From positions 1 to 46,469 of the forward strand of contig PKCJ01000005.1 of NCBI GenBank assembly GCA_002862945.1: a DNA stretch of 46,469 nt, given 5' to 3'. Below, piece by piece: positions 1-10,731 of the stretch. This DNA comes from Opitutia bacterium. GTDB lineage: Bacteria > Verrucomicrobiota > Verrucomicrobiia > Opitutales > Coraliomargaritaceae. Numbering within the stretch: position 1 is the first letter of the stretch; every line of letters starts with the position of its first letter. The notes beneath the pieces were generated by a model. The model saw only the letters and a program-made list of their open reading frames with translations. It had not been told where the DNA came from and did not search any database. The translations under genes were made by a program, and so were the position numbers.

Positions 1-18
1 CTTAACTTTTTATCAGCT

Positions 19-276
19 ATGGCTAACAAAAAATCCGCACTAAAGTATATTCGCAAAACAGAGACTCGCTCCCTGCGTAATCGGCAAGTCAAGTCCCGCC
101 TGAAGACTTTCGCAAAGAAGGTCGACGCAGCATCCGCTGCAGGAGACAAGGAGGCCTTGGCTGTTGCGGCACGTAACTTCATTTCCACTTTGGATAAAGC
201 CAGCAAAAACGGCCTCGTGCACCCGAACAAGATTGCACGCCACAAGGCACGTTGTGCTAAGCTTTTGGCTGCCTAA
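19..276 (+). CDS. rpsT: 30S ribosomal protein S20
   Basis: This is the primary 16S rRNA-binding protein S20, which helps early folding of the 30S subunit. The 85-residue product has the family's usual length and character: a lysine/arginine-rich N-terminus (MANKKSALKYIRKTE), alpha-helical composition throughout, and a basic C-terminal part ending in HKARCAKLLAA. The ATG at 19 follows a pyrimidine-rich leader with no Shine-Dalgarno sequence. A hairpin with a T-run follows at 310-345, so the gene is probably transcribed alone, with its promoter lying outside the window. Confidence 0.96.
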   Translation: MANKKSALKYIRKTETRSLRNRQVKSRLKTFAKKVDAASAAGDKEALAVAARNFISTLDKASKNGLVHPNKIARHKARCAKLLAA

Positions 277-309
277 AGCTGCTTAAATTTCCCTCAACCC
301 CATTTAAAT

Positions 310-345
310 TACCCTCGGTTTCGCTTGTCGAATTGAGGGTATTTT
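310..345 (+). terminator. Rho-independent terminator after rpsT
   Basis: The arms TACCCTC (310-316) and GAGGGTA (335-341) pair perfectly, with an inner TTCG/CGAA pairing inside the loop, and the T-run TTTT follows at 342-345. This is a classical intrinsic terminator shape. The GTG start of the next gene lies only 16 bases past the T-run, so that gene probably uses read-through or a promoter overlapping this element. Confidence 0.75.
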
Positions 346-360
346 CTATCTACCTAGCGT

Positions 361-1170
361 GTGCCCGACAAAGCAAACAAGAAAAACGCAATCGGCTTTC
401 CGCCGCCCTTACTCGGAGAAAAGCCCTTGCGTCTGCCCGTAATTGCCGAGACGGCTTCCTGGCTTGCGTTGGAAAAGCCCCCAGGCGTCGGCACCCGCGC
501 CTATCCTTGGGATCCGGAGCCAGATATGGATGCCGCACTCAATACGCAACTGCAAGCAGGCAAGCCCGAGTTGCTGCGCCGTGAGGCCACGCTCTTTGGC
601 TCGGTTTATTATCTGGATCCCGCGATTTCTGGAGTTGCTGTTTTTGCCAAGCATCGAGAAGCGCTGGCCGATCTGCGTAATCACTTCGGTTCGGGCGATT
701 GTCGTTTTCGTTTTCAGTTCATCTCAGCTGCGCAGCCTGCGGGTTCAGAGGCGGGCTTTCGAGCGGATGCGCCATTGCTTCAGCATAATGTGAAGCCAAA
801 GATGATCCCCTCCACCGCGAAGGGAAAAAAAGCCTTCACCTACTTCAAGCGTATCGCCGAATCGCCTAAAGGCTGGGCGCTCTGGGAGGCTAGCGTCGAT
901 TTTTTTCGTCCGCACCAGATCCGTGCCCACGCCGCCCTCCACGAGGTCCCTGTGATGGGCGATACCCTCTACGGAGGTGCCGAAGCGCCCATTCAGCGTG
1001 AGCTGCATCCCAAAAAGCAACGCGCGGGGCTTAATTTCCCCTCTTTTCACGGCCTCGCCCTCCATTTGGCCGAAGTGCAGCTTGTTCCAGGCGACCTGGA
1101 TACCACTATCCTCAGTAAGCCTCCTAAACATTTGCGGTTCTTGATTCGGCGCATGGGACTGGGAGAGTGA
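361..1170 (+). CDS. RluA-family RNA pseudouridine synthase, divergent active-site motif
   Basis: The protein resembles RluA-type pseudouridine synthases, which isomerise uridine to pseudouridine in rRNA or tRNA. Near the N-terminus [11 protein letters not shown] (35-45) matches the family's KPxG element. The catalytic loop reads [15 protein letters not shown] around residues 83-97: the catalytic Asp is kept (D86), but the usual HRLDxxTSG is changed to YYLDxxISG. The C-terminal hallmark [10 protein letters not shown] and the GDTLYGG element are clear. There is no S4 domain, and 269 residues is a typical catalytic-domain length. The start is a GTG directly after the rpsT terminator; later in-frame starts would remove family-conserved sequence. 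The RNA target cannot be read from the sequence. Confidence 0.85.
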   Translation: MPDKANKKNAIGFPPPLLGEKPLRLPVIAETASWLALEKPPGVGTRAYPWDPEPDMDAALNTQLQAGKPELLRREATLFGSVYYLDPAISGVAVFAKHREALADLRNHFGSGDCRFRFQFISAAQPAGSEAGFRADAPLLQHNVKPKMIPSTAKGKKAFTYFKRIAESPKGWALWEASVDFFRPHQIRAHAALHEVPVMGDTLYGGAEAPIQRELHPKKQRAGLNFPSFHGLALHLAEVQLVPGDLDTTILSKPPKHLRFLIRRMGLGE

Positions 1171-1333
1171 GATCTGCTTTGGGGAGTATCTAACATGGCG
1201 CACAGAGATTCGGGCTTCCCTGATCACAAGAATTGAGCCTAAAGAAAGCCTTTGTTTTCAAGCTTCACGAATAGGAACTTGCTATTTAGGGGTGACTCCC
1301 TTTGCTTACGCGGTTTTTCAACCATCAAGCATT

Positions 1334-1654
1334 ATGACTATTTCTGAAATTTCTATTCTCTTTCCGCTGGCACAAGGCACAGGCGGCGGCGGGCTCGGCC
1401 AGTTTTTACCCATCATTCTACTCTTTGTAGGCATGTGGTTTCTTATTATAGCGCCACAACGCAAGCGCCAGAAAGCGCACGATAAGATGCTCAGCGAATT
1501 GCAAACTGGTGACGAGATCATCACCAGCGGCGGCGTTTATGGGACAATTACGAATGTTAAGGAGGACCGTTTCGTGGTCCGCATTGCTGACAACACTAAG
1601 ATCGAGCTCGGCAAGGGCTTCGTTGCGAATAAGGTTACGCCTTCTGAGGCTTAA
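1334..1654 (+). CDS. yajC: Sec translocon accessory subunit YajC
   Basis: YajC is a small inner-membrane partner of SecDF in the Sec holotranslocon. From the ATG at 1334 the protein has 106 residues. It has a short glycine-rich lead (GTGGGGLGQ), one membrane segment (FLPIILLFVGMWFLIIAP), and the typical cytoplasmic domain beginning RKRQKAHDKMLSELQTGDEIIT, followed by GGVYGTITNVKEDRFVVRIADN. The frame stays open to a GTG at 1292, but the extra 14 residues look unrelated to the family, so the ATG is preferred. It lies 45 bases ahead of secDF in the same direction, the classical yajC-secDF arrangement, which supports the call. Confidence 0.94.
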   Translation: MTISEISILFPLAQGTGGGGLGQFLPIILLFVGMWFLIIAPQRKRQKAHDKMLSELQTGDEIITSGGVYGTITNVKEDRFVVRIADNTKIELGKGFVANKVTPSEA

Positions 1655-1699
1655 ACAATCCTCTTTCCTTAAACCCCTGAGCGTTCAGCTTTTTTATCC

Positions 1700-4243
<2,544 letters not shown>

Positions 4244-4255
4244 GATTTTAATCGC

Positions 4256-4284
4256 TCCTTTTCGTAGGAGAGGCTTTATGCCTC
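4256..4284. repeat. REP-like double palindrome after secDF
   Basis: Two short hairpins abut: CTCCT (4256-4260) with AGGAG (4266-4270), and GAGGC (4270-4274) with GCCTC (4280-4284). The central string GTAGGAGAGGCTTTATGCC closely resembles the GTAGGAGC-type repetitive extragenic palindromes that are spread by RAYT transposases in many bacteria. No T-run follows, so an intrinsic terminator is less likely. No second copy was noticed in this window, so the repetitive nature is inferred from resemblance only. Confidence 0.45.
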
Positions 4285-4360
4285 GGCTCGATCATTGTGA
4301 TTTGGGTCGATAGCTAAACCCTCTCCTGTTTGTTTAATCAGCTTTACCCTTATTTCCTAA

Positions 4361-6076
4361 ATGCTCTGGAAGACCATCGATACAGACGACATTGCGGCGG
4401 CTAATCTGGTCGAGCGCTTAAGTCTGCGAAAGGTCCTAGCCGAGCTTCTCGTGCAGCGGGACATCACCACGCCCGAGGCGGCGGAAGAGTTTCTCCGGCC
4501 TAGGCTTGCGCAATTAGATAATCCTTTTGCGGTGACCCATCTCGAAGCCGCCGTCGAGCGAATCGAACAGGCCGTCGAGGGGAGAGAGTCCGTCGTCATT
4601 TTCGGCGATTACGATGTCGATGGCGTCACCAGCACCGTGCAACTCGTCAGCATGCTGCGCACGCTTGATCTAGAGCCGCGCTACTCTGTGCCGCGCCGAT
4701 TGGATGAAGGTTATGGATTGAGTCGCGATGCGATTGACCGCGTCATTGGTGGCGAAATCCCTCAACTTTTTATCGCTCTCGATTGTGGCACTAATGCCCA
4801 TGAGCCGATTGCTTACCTTCGTGAACTTGGCATCGACGTGATTATCGTCGACCACCACCAAACTAAAACGCAAGCACCCGCGGACTGCATTTTCGTCAAC
4901 CCGCACGTTAACGATTCGGAGGATGTTCCTTGGCGCGACCTTTGCACCGTTGGCCTCGTTTTTAAACTACTCCATGGCCTACTCAAGCATCGCCGTGAGG
5001 CTGAGGATCCACGAGTCGAGGGCATCCAACTCAAAGACTACCTTGACCTAGTCGCCATGGGCACAGTCGCCGACCTTGTGCCACTGCACGCAGAGAATCG
5101 CATTTTATCATGGTTTGGTCTGCGTCACCTGCGTGCGAACGGGCGCATCGGCATCCGCGCGCTTGCCGAAATTTCTGGCATCGACAGCGGGCAAGAAATG
5201 GCAAGCTCAGATATATCTTTCAAAATCGCCCCGCGGATCAATGCTAGCGGCCGTCTTGCCGACGCTTCTTTGCCAATCAACTTACTTTTGCATCAAGATT
5301 ATTCTGAATGCCAAAAGATGGCCAAGCAACTCGACTTAATGAATAAAGAGCGGCAAGGCATTGAGCGCAGCATTACCAAACTTGCAGAAGAACGTGCCGC
5401 TGCCGAGTTTGCTGACGAGCCAGGAATTGTGCTTTTTGGCGATGATTGGCACCCTGGCGTGGTCGGTATCGTCGCCAGTCGCGTGAGCCGCCGTTTTCAT
5501 AAGCCCTGCGTGATCCTTGGTTCTGAGGGCGATGAGGCTAAAGGCTCTGGCCGTTCGGTCGCCTCGGTCAATCTAGTCGAAGTCTTCCAGCGCTGCGCCC
5601 ACCTGCTGGGGCACTGGGGAGGTCACCCGATGGCGGCGGGAGTTTCGCTCAAAGCTGCCGACTTTTCCGCCTTCAAGCAGTGTTATCTCGGAAGTTTGAA
5701 AAAGCTCTATCCTGCTGGTTTACCTGAGCCGTCATTGTTAATTTCCACATGGCTCGACTATGCGGACCTCGGCGAGCGCCTACTTGAAGAGCTCGACCGC
5801 TTGCATCCCTTCGGGCAAGGTAATCCTGAGCCTCTGTTCGGACTGCAAGGTATCGTGCTGGACGAGGCGCCGCAGACCTTTGGGGAGGGAAACTTTCGCT
5901 TTCGTATGCCAGCTAGCCCTGGCGCAAGGCGTGGTATTGCTTGTATCGCTTGGCGTCTCGGAGCCGCGCCCGAAGCCGGGGAGAAGATCGATATGGCGAT
6001 TCGCTTTTCCTGGAACTACTGGCGCGATAGCCGCAACCCACAAGTCACCTTGGTGGACTGGAAGCCATCGAAGTAA
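4361..6076 (+). CDS. recJ: Single-stranded-DNA-specific exonuclease RecJ
   Basis: RecJ degrades single-stranded DNA 5' to 3' in recombination and repair. The 571-residue protein has the DHH phosphoesterase motifs: FGDYDVDGVTSTV around residue 81-93, an ALDCG element with Asp 141, and VDHHQTK with the DHH at 164-166. The DHHA1 part carries GRSVASVNLVEVFQRCAHLLGHWGGHPMAAG in the region near residue 400, matching the GG-H signature, and a C-terminal OB-like domain completes it. The length is normal for RecJ. The ATG at 4361 has no Shine-Dalgarno site; the preceding 117 bases hold the REP-like palindromes. Confidence 0.96.
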   Translation: MLWKTIDTDDIAAANLVERLSLRKVLAELLVQRDITTPEAAEEFLRPRLAQLDNPFAVTHLEAAVERIEQAVEGRESVVIFGDYDVDGVTSTVQLVSMLRTLDLEPRYSVPRRLDEGYGLSRDAIDRVIGGEIPQLFIALDCGTNAHEPIAYLRELGIDVIIVDHHQTKTQAPADCIFVNPHVNDSEDVPWRDLCTVGLVFKLLHGLLKHRREAEDPRVEGIQLKDYLDLVAMGTVADLVPLHAENRILSWFGLRHLRANGRIGIRALAEISGIDSGQEMASSDISFKIAPRINASGRLADASLPINLLLHQDYSECQKMAKQLDLMNKERQGIERSITKLAEERAAAEFADEPGIVLFGDDWHPGVVGIVASRVSRRFHKPCVILGSEGDEAKGSGRSVASVNLVEVFQRCAHLLGHWGGHPMAAGVSLKAADFSAFKQCYLGSLKKLYPAGLPEPSLLISTWLDYADLGERLLEELDRLHPFGQGNPEPLFGLQGIVLDEAPQTFGEGNFRFRMPASPGARRGIACIAWRLGAAPEAGEKIDMAIRFSWNYWRDSRNPQVTLVDWKPSK

Positions 6077-6155
6077 TTTATGAAGGGACTCCTTTACGCT
6101 GCCCGTATTGCATCCGTCCTTCACAGGGTTGCTATAGCTCTCAATATTATTTAAC

Positions 6156-6161
6156 TATAAT
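6156..6161 (+). promoter_or_regulatory. Consensus -10 box immediately before the 6165 start codon
   Basis: A perfect TATAAT sits three bases before the ATG at 6165, inside a very AT-rich stretch. If it is used, transcription would begin at or just inside the start codon, giving a leaderless mRNA. No good -35 box lies at 17 bases (TTGCTA is 21 bases upstream), so the call is tentative. Confidence 0.35.
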
Positions 6162-6164
6162 AAA

Positions 6165-7250
6165 ATGAAAAAAGTCTTTATTTCCGGATGTTATGATATC
6201 CTTCACGCAGGGCATATCCAATTCTTTAAGGAAGCTCGCGCTTTAGGGAATCACCTAACCGTTTGCTTTGCTTCGGACAAGGTGCTTTGGGAGCATAAGA
6301 AACGTCGTAGCTCGCTCCCGCAGGATCATAAACTGGCGCTCATGACTGCGCTCGACATGGTCGACCAAGTTGTGATCGGCGATTGCAATGAGCTCGGGCT
6401 TGATTTCAAGGAGCACTTTATCAAGATCAAGCCCGATGTGCTTGCAGTGACGGAGGATGATCAATACGCCGACGCTAAGCAGGCGCTTTGTAATCAAGTG
6501 GGCGCCGAGTATGTCGTGCTGCCCAAAACGCCGCCACAGTTTACACCCGTTTCCACGTCCTCGATTGTTCGCAATATTCGCACTCCTGCTGATTCACCCC
6601 TACGCGTCGATTTTGGGGGCGGCTGGCTCGACGTACCACGCCATGCCCGTAAGGGTGGATTTATCGTCAACTGTGCGATCTCTCCAATGGTTTCTTTGAC
6701 AAACTGGTGCTATGAGAAAAAGTCAGGCCTTGGCGGCAGCGGCGCTTGGGCACTGCTCAATGGGCATGATGGTGTCGAGAGCGAGCTGAATCTTGGCGTG
6801 GGCTGGCAAGACCCAGCCGTTATCCGCGAGACGGGCCTCTGCGTTTGGCGCAGCGGCGAAAAGCCTGTGCTCCACTTTAAACGTAACGGCGATTTTCTCC
6901 ACGGGCACATGGCACTGCACTATACCGATATCCCTCATGACACTCCAGGCAATGCCGACAACGACCGCGACTACGACATGATCGAAGCCGCAGGACGTCT
7001 TGCAAAAGATGCCGTTCGCGATGCCAGTATCTCTAGACTCGGTGAGGCCGTCAGTTTGAGCTACCAAATGCAGCTTAAGGAAGGCATGCAGTCCTTACCA
7101 GAGGCGGCAGGCTGTGTCGGCCGTAAATACGCTGGCGGCGGCTGGGGGGGCTACGCCCTCTATCTTTTTGATAAAACCAAGGATAGGGATGCTTTCGTTG
7201 CTTCGGCTAGCTGTAACCGCCCAATTGAACCCTATATCACAATACGCTAG
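6165..7250 (+). CDS. HxGH nucleotidyltransferase fused to a compact GHMP-kinase-like domain
   Basis: Residues 1-140 form a cytidylyltransferase-type domain: FISGCYDILHAGH carries the nucleotide-binding HAGH (14-17), and TPVSTSSIVRNIR near 127-139 matches the family's C-terminal STS-xxxxR element. From about 143 the sequence changes to a GHMP sugar-kinase pattern: SPLRVDFGGGWLDVP (144-158), GLGGSGAWAL (188-197) in the place of the ATP loop GLGSSSA, GWQDP near 213-217 as in heptose-7-phosphate kinase and fucokinase, and AGGGWGGYALYLF (323-335) as the C-terminal glycine motif. The kinase part is only about 215 residues, and its first two motifs are some 40 residues apart, much closer than in full GHMP kinases, so an internal segment appears to be missing. 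A role in making an activated sugar or polyol is inferred; substrate unknown. Confidence 0.7.
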   Translation: MKKVFISGCYDILHAGHIQFFKEARALGNHLTVCFASDKVLWEHKKRRSSLPQDHKLALMTALDMVDQVVIGDCNELGLDFKEHFIKIKPDVLAVTEDDQYADAKQALCNQVGAEYVVLPKTPPQFTPVSTSSIVRNIRTPADSPLRVDFGGGWLDVPRHARKGGFIVNCAISPMVSLTNWCYEKKSGLGGSGAWALLNGHDGVESELNLGVGWQDPAVIRETGLCVWRSGEKPVLHFKRNGDFLHGHMALHYTDIPHDTPGNADNDRDYDMIEAAGRLAKDAVRDASISRLGEAVSLSYQMQLKEGMQSLPEAAGCVGRKYAGGGWGGYALYLFDKTKDRDAFVASASCNRPIEPYITIR

Positions 7251-7284
7251 TTCTTAGGCCAAGATTGTGGAGGACCTTCAATTA

Positions 7285-7402
7285 CGGGAATTATATTGTA
7301 ATTACCGCGGATGAGCGAATTTCTTTCTAGTAGGCGTGATGCTCCTGCTGATCTGGTGAAGTGAGTAAGCCTTCCCGCAACTCATCACGAGGTCAGGCTT
7401 TT
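7285..7402 (+). promoter_or_regulatory. Structured RNA-like region between the fusion gene and tyrS
   Basis: This gene-free stretch encodes two strong hairpins. The first pairs CGGGAATTA (7285-7293) with TAATTACCG (7299-7307), 8 of 9 pairs. The second pairs CTGATCTGGTGA (7348-7359) with TCACGAGGTCAG (7385-7396), 11 of 12 counting one G-T pair, and continues with TGAGT (7362-7366) against ACTCA (7380-7384). Its loop contains AAGCCT (7367-7372), which can pair with AGGCTT (7395-7400) just before TTTT (7399-7402). This gives either a pseudoknot (AAGC with GCTT) or a competing terminator. It may be the terminator of the upstream gene, a tyrS leader, or a small RNA; which of these is not decided by the sequence. 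Confidence 0.45.
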
Positions 7403-7504
7403 ATCCTTTACGGAAACTTGGATACTCTCAGTTTATCTTGGATTGCAGACAATTTAGCGGAAGTGCTTCTAGCTCTTGACCTCTGAACCCTAAATTTTAA
7501 ACAA

Positions 7505-8686
7505 ATGAGCCTAACCGATACTATACGCATTAACACCGAAACTTTAATCGGCGAGACTGAACTCGAAGACCGCCTTCATGGCAACAAGCCGCTGCGTGTT
7601 AAGCTGGGCGTTGATCCAACTCGTCCCGACCTTACTTTCGGCCACCTTGTTGTTTTTAATAAGTTGCGTCAGTTCCAGGATCTTGGCCATGAGGCGCTCC
7701 TCATTATCGGGGACTTCACTACATTGATTGGCGACCCTTCAGGTCGCTCTAACACGCGACCAGTATTGACTAAGGAGGAGATTGTAGAAAATGCGCAAAC
7801 CTACCTCGATCAGGCCTTCAAGATTCTGGACCAAAAAAAGACCACCGTCTATTACAATAGTGAGTGGTTCGACGCAATGAGCTTCGAGGACTGCCTGAAA
7901 CTTTCTCGAAAAATGACGGTTGCCCGAATGTTGGAGCGCGACGACTTTGCCAAGCGCTACGCCAGTCAGGCACCGATCTCGATGATCGAGTTTATGTATC
8001 CATTGATACAAGGCTACGATTCCCTAGTCTTAAACGCGGATGTCGAAATCGGCGGGACAGATCAGTTGTTCAACATGCTCGTGGGCCGAGCCCTACAGAA
8101 GGATGCGGGTAAGCAAGAGCAAGCCGTTATCACTATGCCGCTTCTTGTTGGTCTCGACGGCAGCAAGAAGATGTCCAAAAGCGCAGACAACTTTATCGCT
8201 TTTACCGATAATGCAAAAGAGATGTTTGGCAAAATTATGTCGATCAGCGACGATACAATGTGGGACTACTACCGCCTGCTGCTTGAATTTCCCGAGAACA
8301 AAGTAGAAAATCTTAAGACAGGCCACCCAATGGAGTCGAAGAAGCGCCTAGCCTCGTCACTCGTCGGCCAATTTCACTCCATGGAAGCAGCCAAACGCGA
8401 GCTGGAGCAGTTCGAGCAAGTCTTTTCTAAGAACAAGCTGCCTGACGATATGCCTACTTTCACTTGGGCCGATCTGATTGGCGACGAGCCGAATGCGCCG
8501 CTTTTCGAAGTCATGGCACAGTCCAAGCTCTTTGAGAGTAAGGGTGCAATCCGCCGCCTTGTCCAGCAGGGTGGAGTCAAGATCGACGGCGAAAAGCAGG
8601 ACGATCCCAGTCGCCAAATTACACCTTCCAATGTCGAGCAGATCTTTCAAGCGGGCAAGCGCGTCTTTTTCAAGCTAGTCGGTTAG
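7505..8686 (+). CDS. tyrS: Tyrosyl-tRNA synthetase
   Basis: TyrRS charges tRNA-Tyr with tyrosine in the cytoplasm. The 393-residue product has the class I signatures: LGVDPTRPDLTFGHLVVFNKL (HIGH-like site, here FGHL, near residues 35-55) and GSKKMSKSADN (KMSKS near 225). IEFMYPLIQGYDSLVLNADVEIGGTDQLFN is characteristic of the bacterial TyrZ-like subgroup with a long insertion. The C-terminus has an S4 RNA-binding domain (AIRRLVQQGGVKIDGEK). The ATG at 7505 follows a TAAATTTTAAACAA leader with no Shine-Dalgarno site. The upstream 254 bases hold the structured region described separately. Confidence 0.97.
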   Translation: MSLTDTIRINTETLIGETELEDRLHGNKPLRVKLGVDPTRPDLTFGHLVVFNKLRQFQDLGHEALLIIGDFTTLIGDPSGRSNTRPVLTKEEIVENAQTYLDQAFKILDQKKTTVYYNSEWFDAMSFEDCLKLSRKMTVARMLERDDFAKRYASQAPISMIEFMYPLIQGYDSLVLNADVEIGGTDQLFNMLVGRALQKDAGKQEQAVITMPLLVGLDGSKKMSKSADNFIAFTDNAKEMFGKIMSISDDTMWDYYRLLLEFPENKVENLKTGHPMESKKRLASSLVGQFHSMEAAKRELEQFEQVFSKNKLPDDMPTFTWADLIGDEPNAPLFEVMAQSKLFESKGAIRRLVQQGGVKIDGEKQDDPSRQITPSNVEQIFQAGKRVFFKLVG

Positions 8687-8851
8687 TCCTGCACTTTGGC
8701 ATCATTCCTGAGCCCACTCACCTATATACGGCATCTATATATAACGCCCCTATGAAATCAGCCTCGGTAATCATTTGACATCCAAACGCTTTCATAGAAA
8801 AACTCTACATTTATTAATCAGCTAGCGTAGCGCTTTTAACATTATCACATT

Positions 8852-9871
8852 GTGTTCGGACTTCTTTCAAACGACATTGGCATCGACCTTGGCACAGCCA
8901 ACACTTTGGTTTTCGCTAAAGAGAAGGGCATTGTCTTGCGCGAACCCAGTGTGGTAGCCATCTACTCGTCGACCAGAAAGGTCTGTGCCGTAGGGTCTGA
9001 GGCGAAAAAAATGCTTGGGCGCACTCCCGGCAACATCACCGCCATCCGCCCGATGAAGGATGGCGTAATCGCCGATTTTGAGATTACCGAGGCCATGCTC
9101 CGTTATTTCATCAATAAGGTGAATCGGAAAAAAACTTTTGTTGCCCCCCGTATTGTCGTGGCTGTTCCTTCCGGCATCACCGAGGTGGAGCGCCGTGCTG
9201 TAAAAGATTCTGCCATCCGAGCAGGTGCTCGAGATGTCGTTTTACTTGAAGAGCCTATGGCCGCTGCAATTGGAGTTGGTCTGCCGATCGACGAGCCATC
9301 GGCGAATATGATCGTTGATATCGGTGGAGGCACGACCGAAGTCGCCATTATCTCGCTGGCAGGTGTGGTTTTCACCAAGAGTATTCGCGTTGGTGGTGAC
9401 GAGATTGATAGCGCGATTGTCAACTACATGAAGCGTGCCTACAACTTGATGATCGGGGAGCGCACGGCCGAAGAGATTAAGATTCGGGTCGGGTCCGCCT
9501 TTCCACTTGAGGAGGAAATTTCCATGGAAGTACGAGGGCGTGACTCCGTCGCAGGGTTGCCTAAGACGATCACCATTACATCGCAAGAAATACGCGACGC
9601 ACTCTCCGACACCATCGACTCAATTGTCGATCTCGTGCGTAATGCGCTAGAGCGTTGTCCCCCTGAACTATCCGCTGACTTAGTAGATCGTGGCTTTTTC
9701 CTCGCAGGAGGTGGAGCTATGATCAATGGGCTCGACCAGCAACTCAGCGATTCGACAGGTCTGCCCGTTGTGATCGCAGACGATCCGCTCAGCGCCGTCG
9801 CCAATGGAACAGGTTTAGTTCTAAACGAGCTAGCCTTTCTATTAAAAGACCTTACGGGTAACCCTAAATAG
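8852..9871 (+). CDS. mreB: Rod-shape actin homologue MreB
   Basis: MreB polymerises under the inner membrane and guides the lateral-wall synthesis machine. The 339-residue protein starts at a GTG and shows phosphate 1 loop [13 protein letters not shown] (9-21), the phosphate 2 element [19 protein letters not shown] (residues near 153-171) and an adenosine motif [17 protein letters not shown] near 285. Length and motifs are fully typical. The 165 bases upstream contain a TTGACA at 8775-8780 but no convincing -10 at the right distance. It is the first gene of mreB-mreC-mreD-mrdA-lnt, with only 8 bases to mreC. Confidence 0.98.
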   Translation: MFGLLSNDIGIDLGTANTLVFAKEKGIVLREPSVVAIYSSTRKVCAVGSEAKKMLGRTPGNITAIRPMKDGVIADFEITEAMLRYFINKVNRKKTFVAPRIVVAVPSGITEVERRAVKDSAIRAGARDVVLLEEPMAAAIGVGLPIDEPSANMIVDIGGGTTEVAIISLAGVVFTKSIRVGGDEIDSAIVNYMKRAYNLMIGERTAEEIKIRVGSAFPLEEEISMEVRGRDSVAGLPKTITITSQEIRDALSDTIDSIVDLVRNALERCPPELSADLVDRGFFLAGGGAMINGLDQQLSDSTGLPVVIADDPLSAVANGTGLVLNELAFLLKDLTGNPK

Positions 9872-9879
9872 CGCGAGAC

Positions 9880-10731
9880 GTGGCGAAACTCCGCCTCGAT
9901 AGGATCAAGCCACTGGTCGCCTTAGGCGCCTTTCTGCTTGCTTGGTGGATTATTCCGACAACGGTTAAGTCTTTCCTCAAAGTTAGTTTTTCTGAGTTTC
10001 AAGCGCCCGCTTGGGTGGCCACCTCATACCTAGACGATCTCGAAAATTTCTGGGCGCGGCGTAGTCACTCGAAGGTCGAACTAATCGAAGCGGGTCGGGA
10101 AGTGGCGCGTGCGAAATCACTCTATCAATTTAACTCACAACGCAAAGAGACGCTCGAAAACGAGATTCAGCGCCTAGAGGCTATTCTAAATTTGCCGAGT
10201 CGCCGCGAGTTTCGCTATGAAGTCGCCCGAGTCGTGCGACGTGATTTAAATGTATGGTGGCAGCAGATTGTGATTCGTAAGGGTAAAGACTTCGACATCC
10301 CCTTAGGTGCTGCTGTTGTCTTCTCGGGTGGCGTCGTAGGGCGTGTCGTTGAAGTGGGTGCATTCACAAGCCGTATTGAACTCGTCACGAGTCCTAACTT
10401 TCGTATGGCGGCTAACTTTGAGGGTGATGAGCGGCCTGTTGTTTACCAAGGGCTGCCTCAGAGTGGCTTTGGCGATCCGCTTGGTGCCGTGCGTGACGCC
10501 CCTAAGGATGTAATCGCCAGCACACAAATACCGCTCAAACTCGTCTCAACTCGTTTAGGCGGCACATTTCCTCCTGGCTTGATGATTGGGCGTGTCTCCT
10601 GGCTTGAACCAGGCAGCACAGGCGTCTTTCAAGCAGGCGAGGTAGAGCTCGATACCCGCTTACTCAGCTTACACGAAGTGGCTGTCCTCATTCCACTCTA
10701 TCCCATCGACCTTCAAGACGATGTTCCTTGA
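9880..10731 (+). CDS. mreC: Rod-shape-determining protein MreC
   Basis: MreC is a membrane-anchored periplasmic scaffold that links MreB, MreD and PBP2. The 283-residue sequence starts at GTG and shows an N-terminal membrane segment (LVALGAFLLAWWIIPTTVKSFL), a heptad-rich coiled coil (SLYQFNSQRKETLENEIQRLEAIL), and the beta-rich MreC core, with VARVVRRDLNVWWQQIVIRKGKDF and GAAVVFSGGVVGRVVEVG. It overlaps the mreD start by 11 bases, indicating coupled translation. Confidence 0.95.
   Translation: MAKLRLDRIKPLVALGAFLLAWWIIPTTVKSFLKVSFSEFQAPAWVATSYLDDLENFWARRSHSKVELIEAGREVARAKSLYQFNSQRKETLENEIQRLEAILNLPSRREFRYEVARVVRRDLNVWWQQIVIRKGKDFDIPLGAAVVFSGGVVGRVVEVGAFTSRIELVTSPNFRMAANFEGDERPVVYQGLPQSGFGDPLGAVRDAPKDVIASTQIPLKLVSTRLGGTFPPGLMIGRVSWLEPGSTGVFQAGEVELDTRLLSLHEVAVLIPLYPIDLQDDVP

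Noticed and set aside
7301-7310. ACCGCGG stretch resembling part of a T-box antiterminator before tyrS.
   Set aside because: The bulge should read UGGNACCGCGG, but here the preceding bases are AATT, there is no specifier stem in the available leader, and the upstream part would lie inside coding sequence.
7308-7350. Possible fluoride-riboswitch-like pattern (GATGAGC and GATGCTCCTGC).
   Set aside because: The second, essential pseudoknot arms (GGGC with GCCC type) and the AAAC linker are missing, and tyrS is not a fluoride-related gene.
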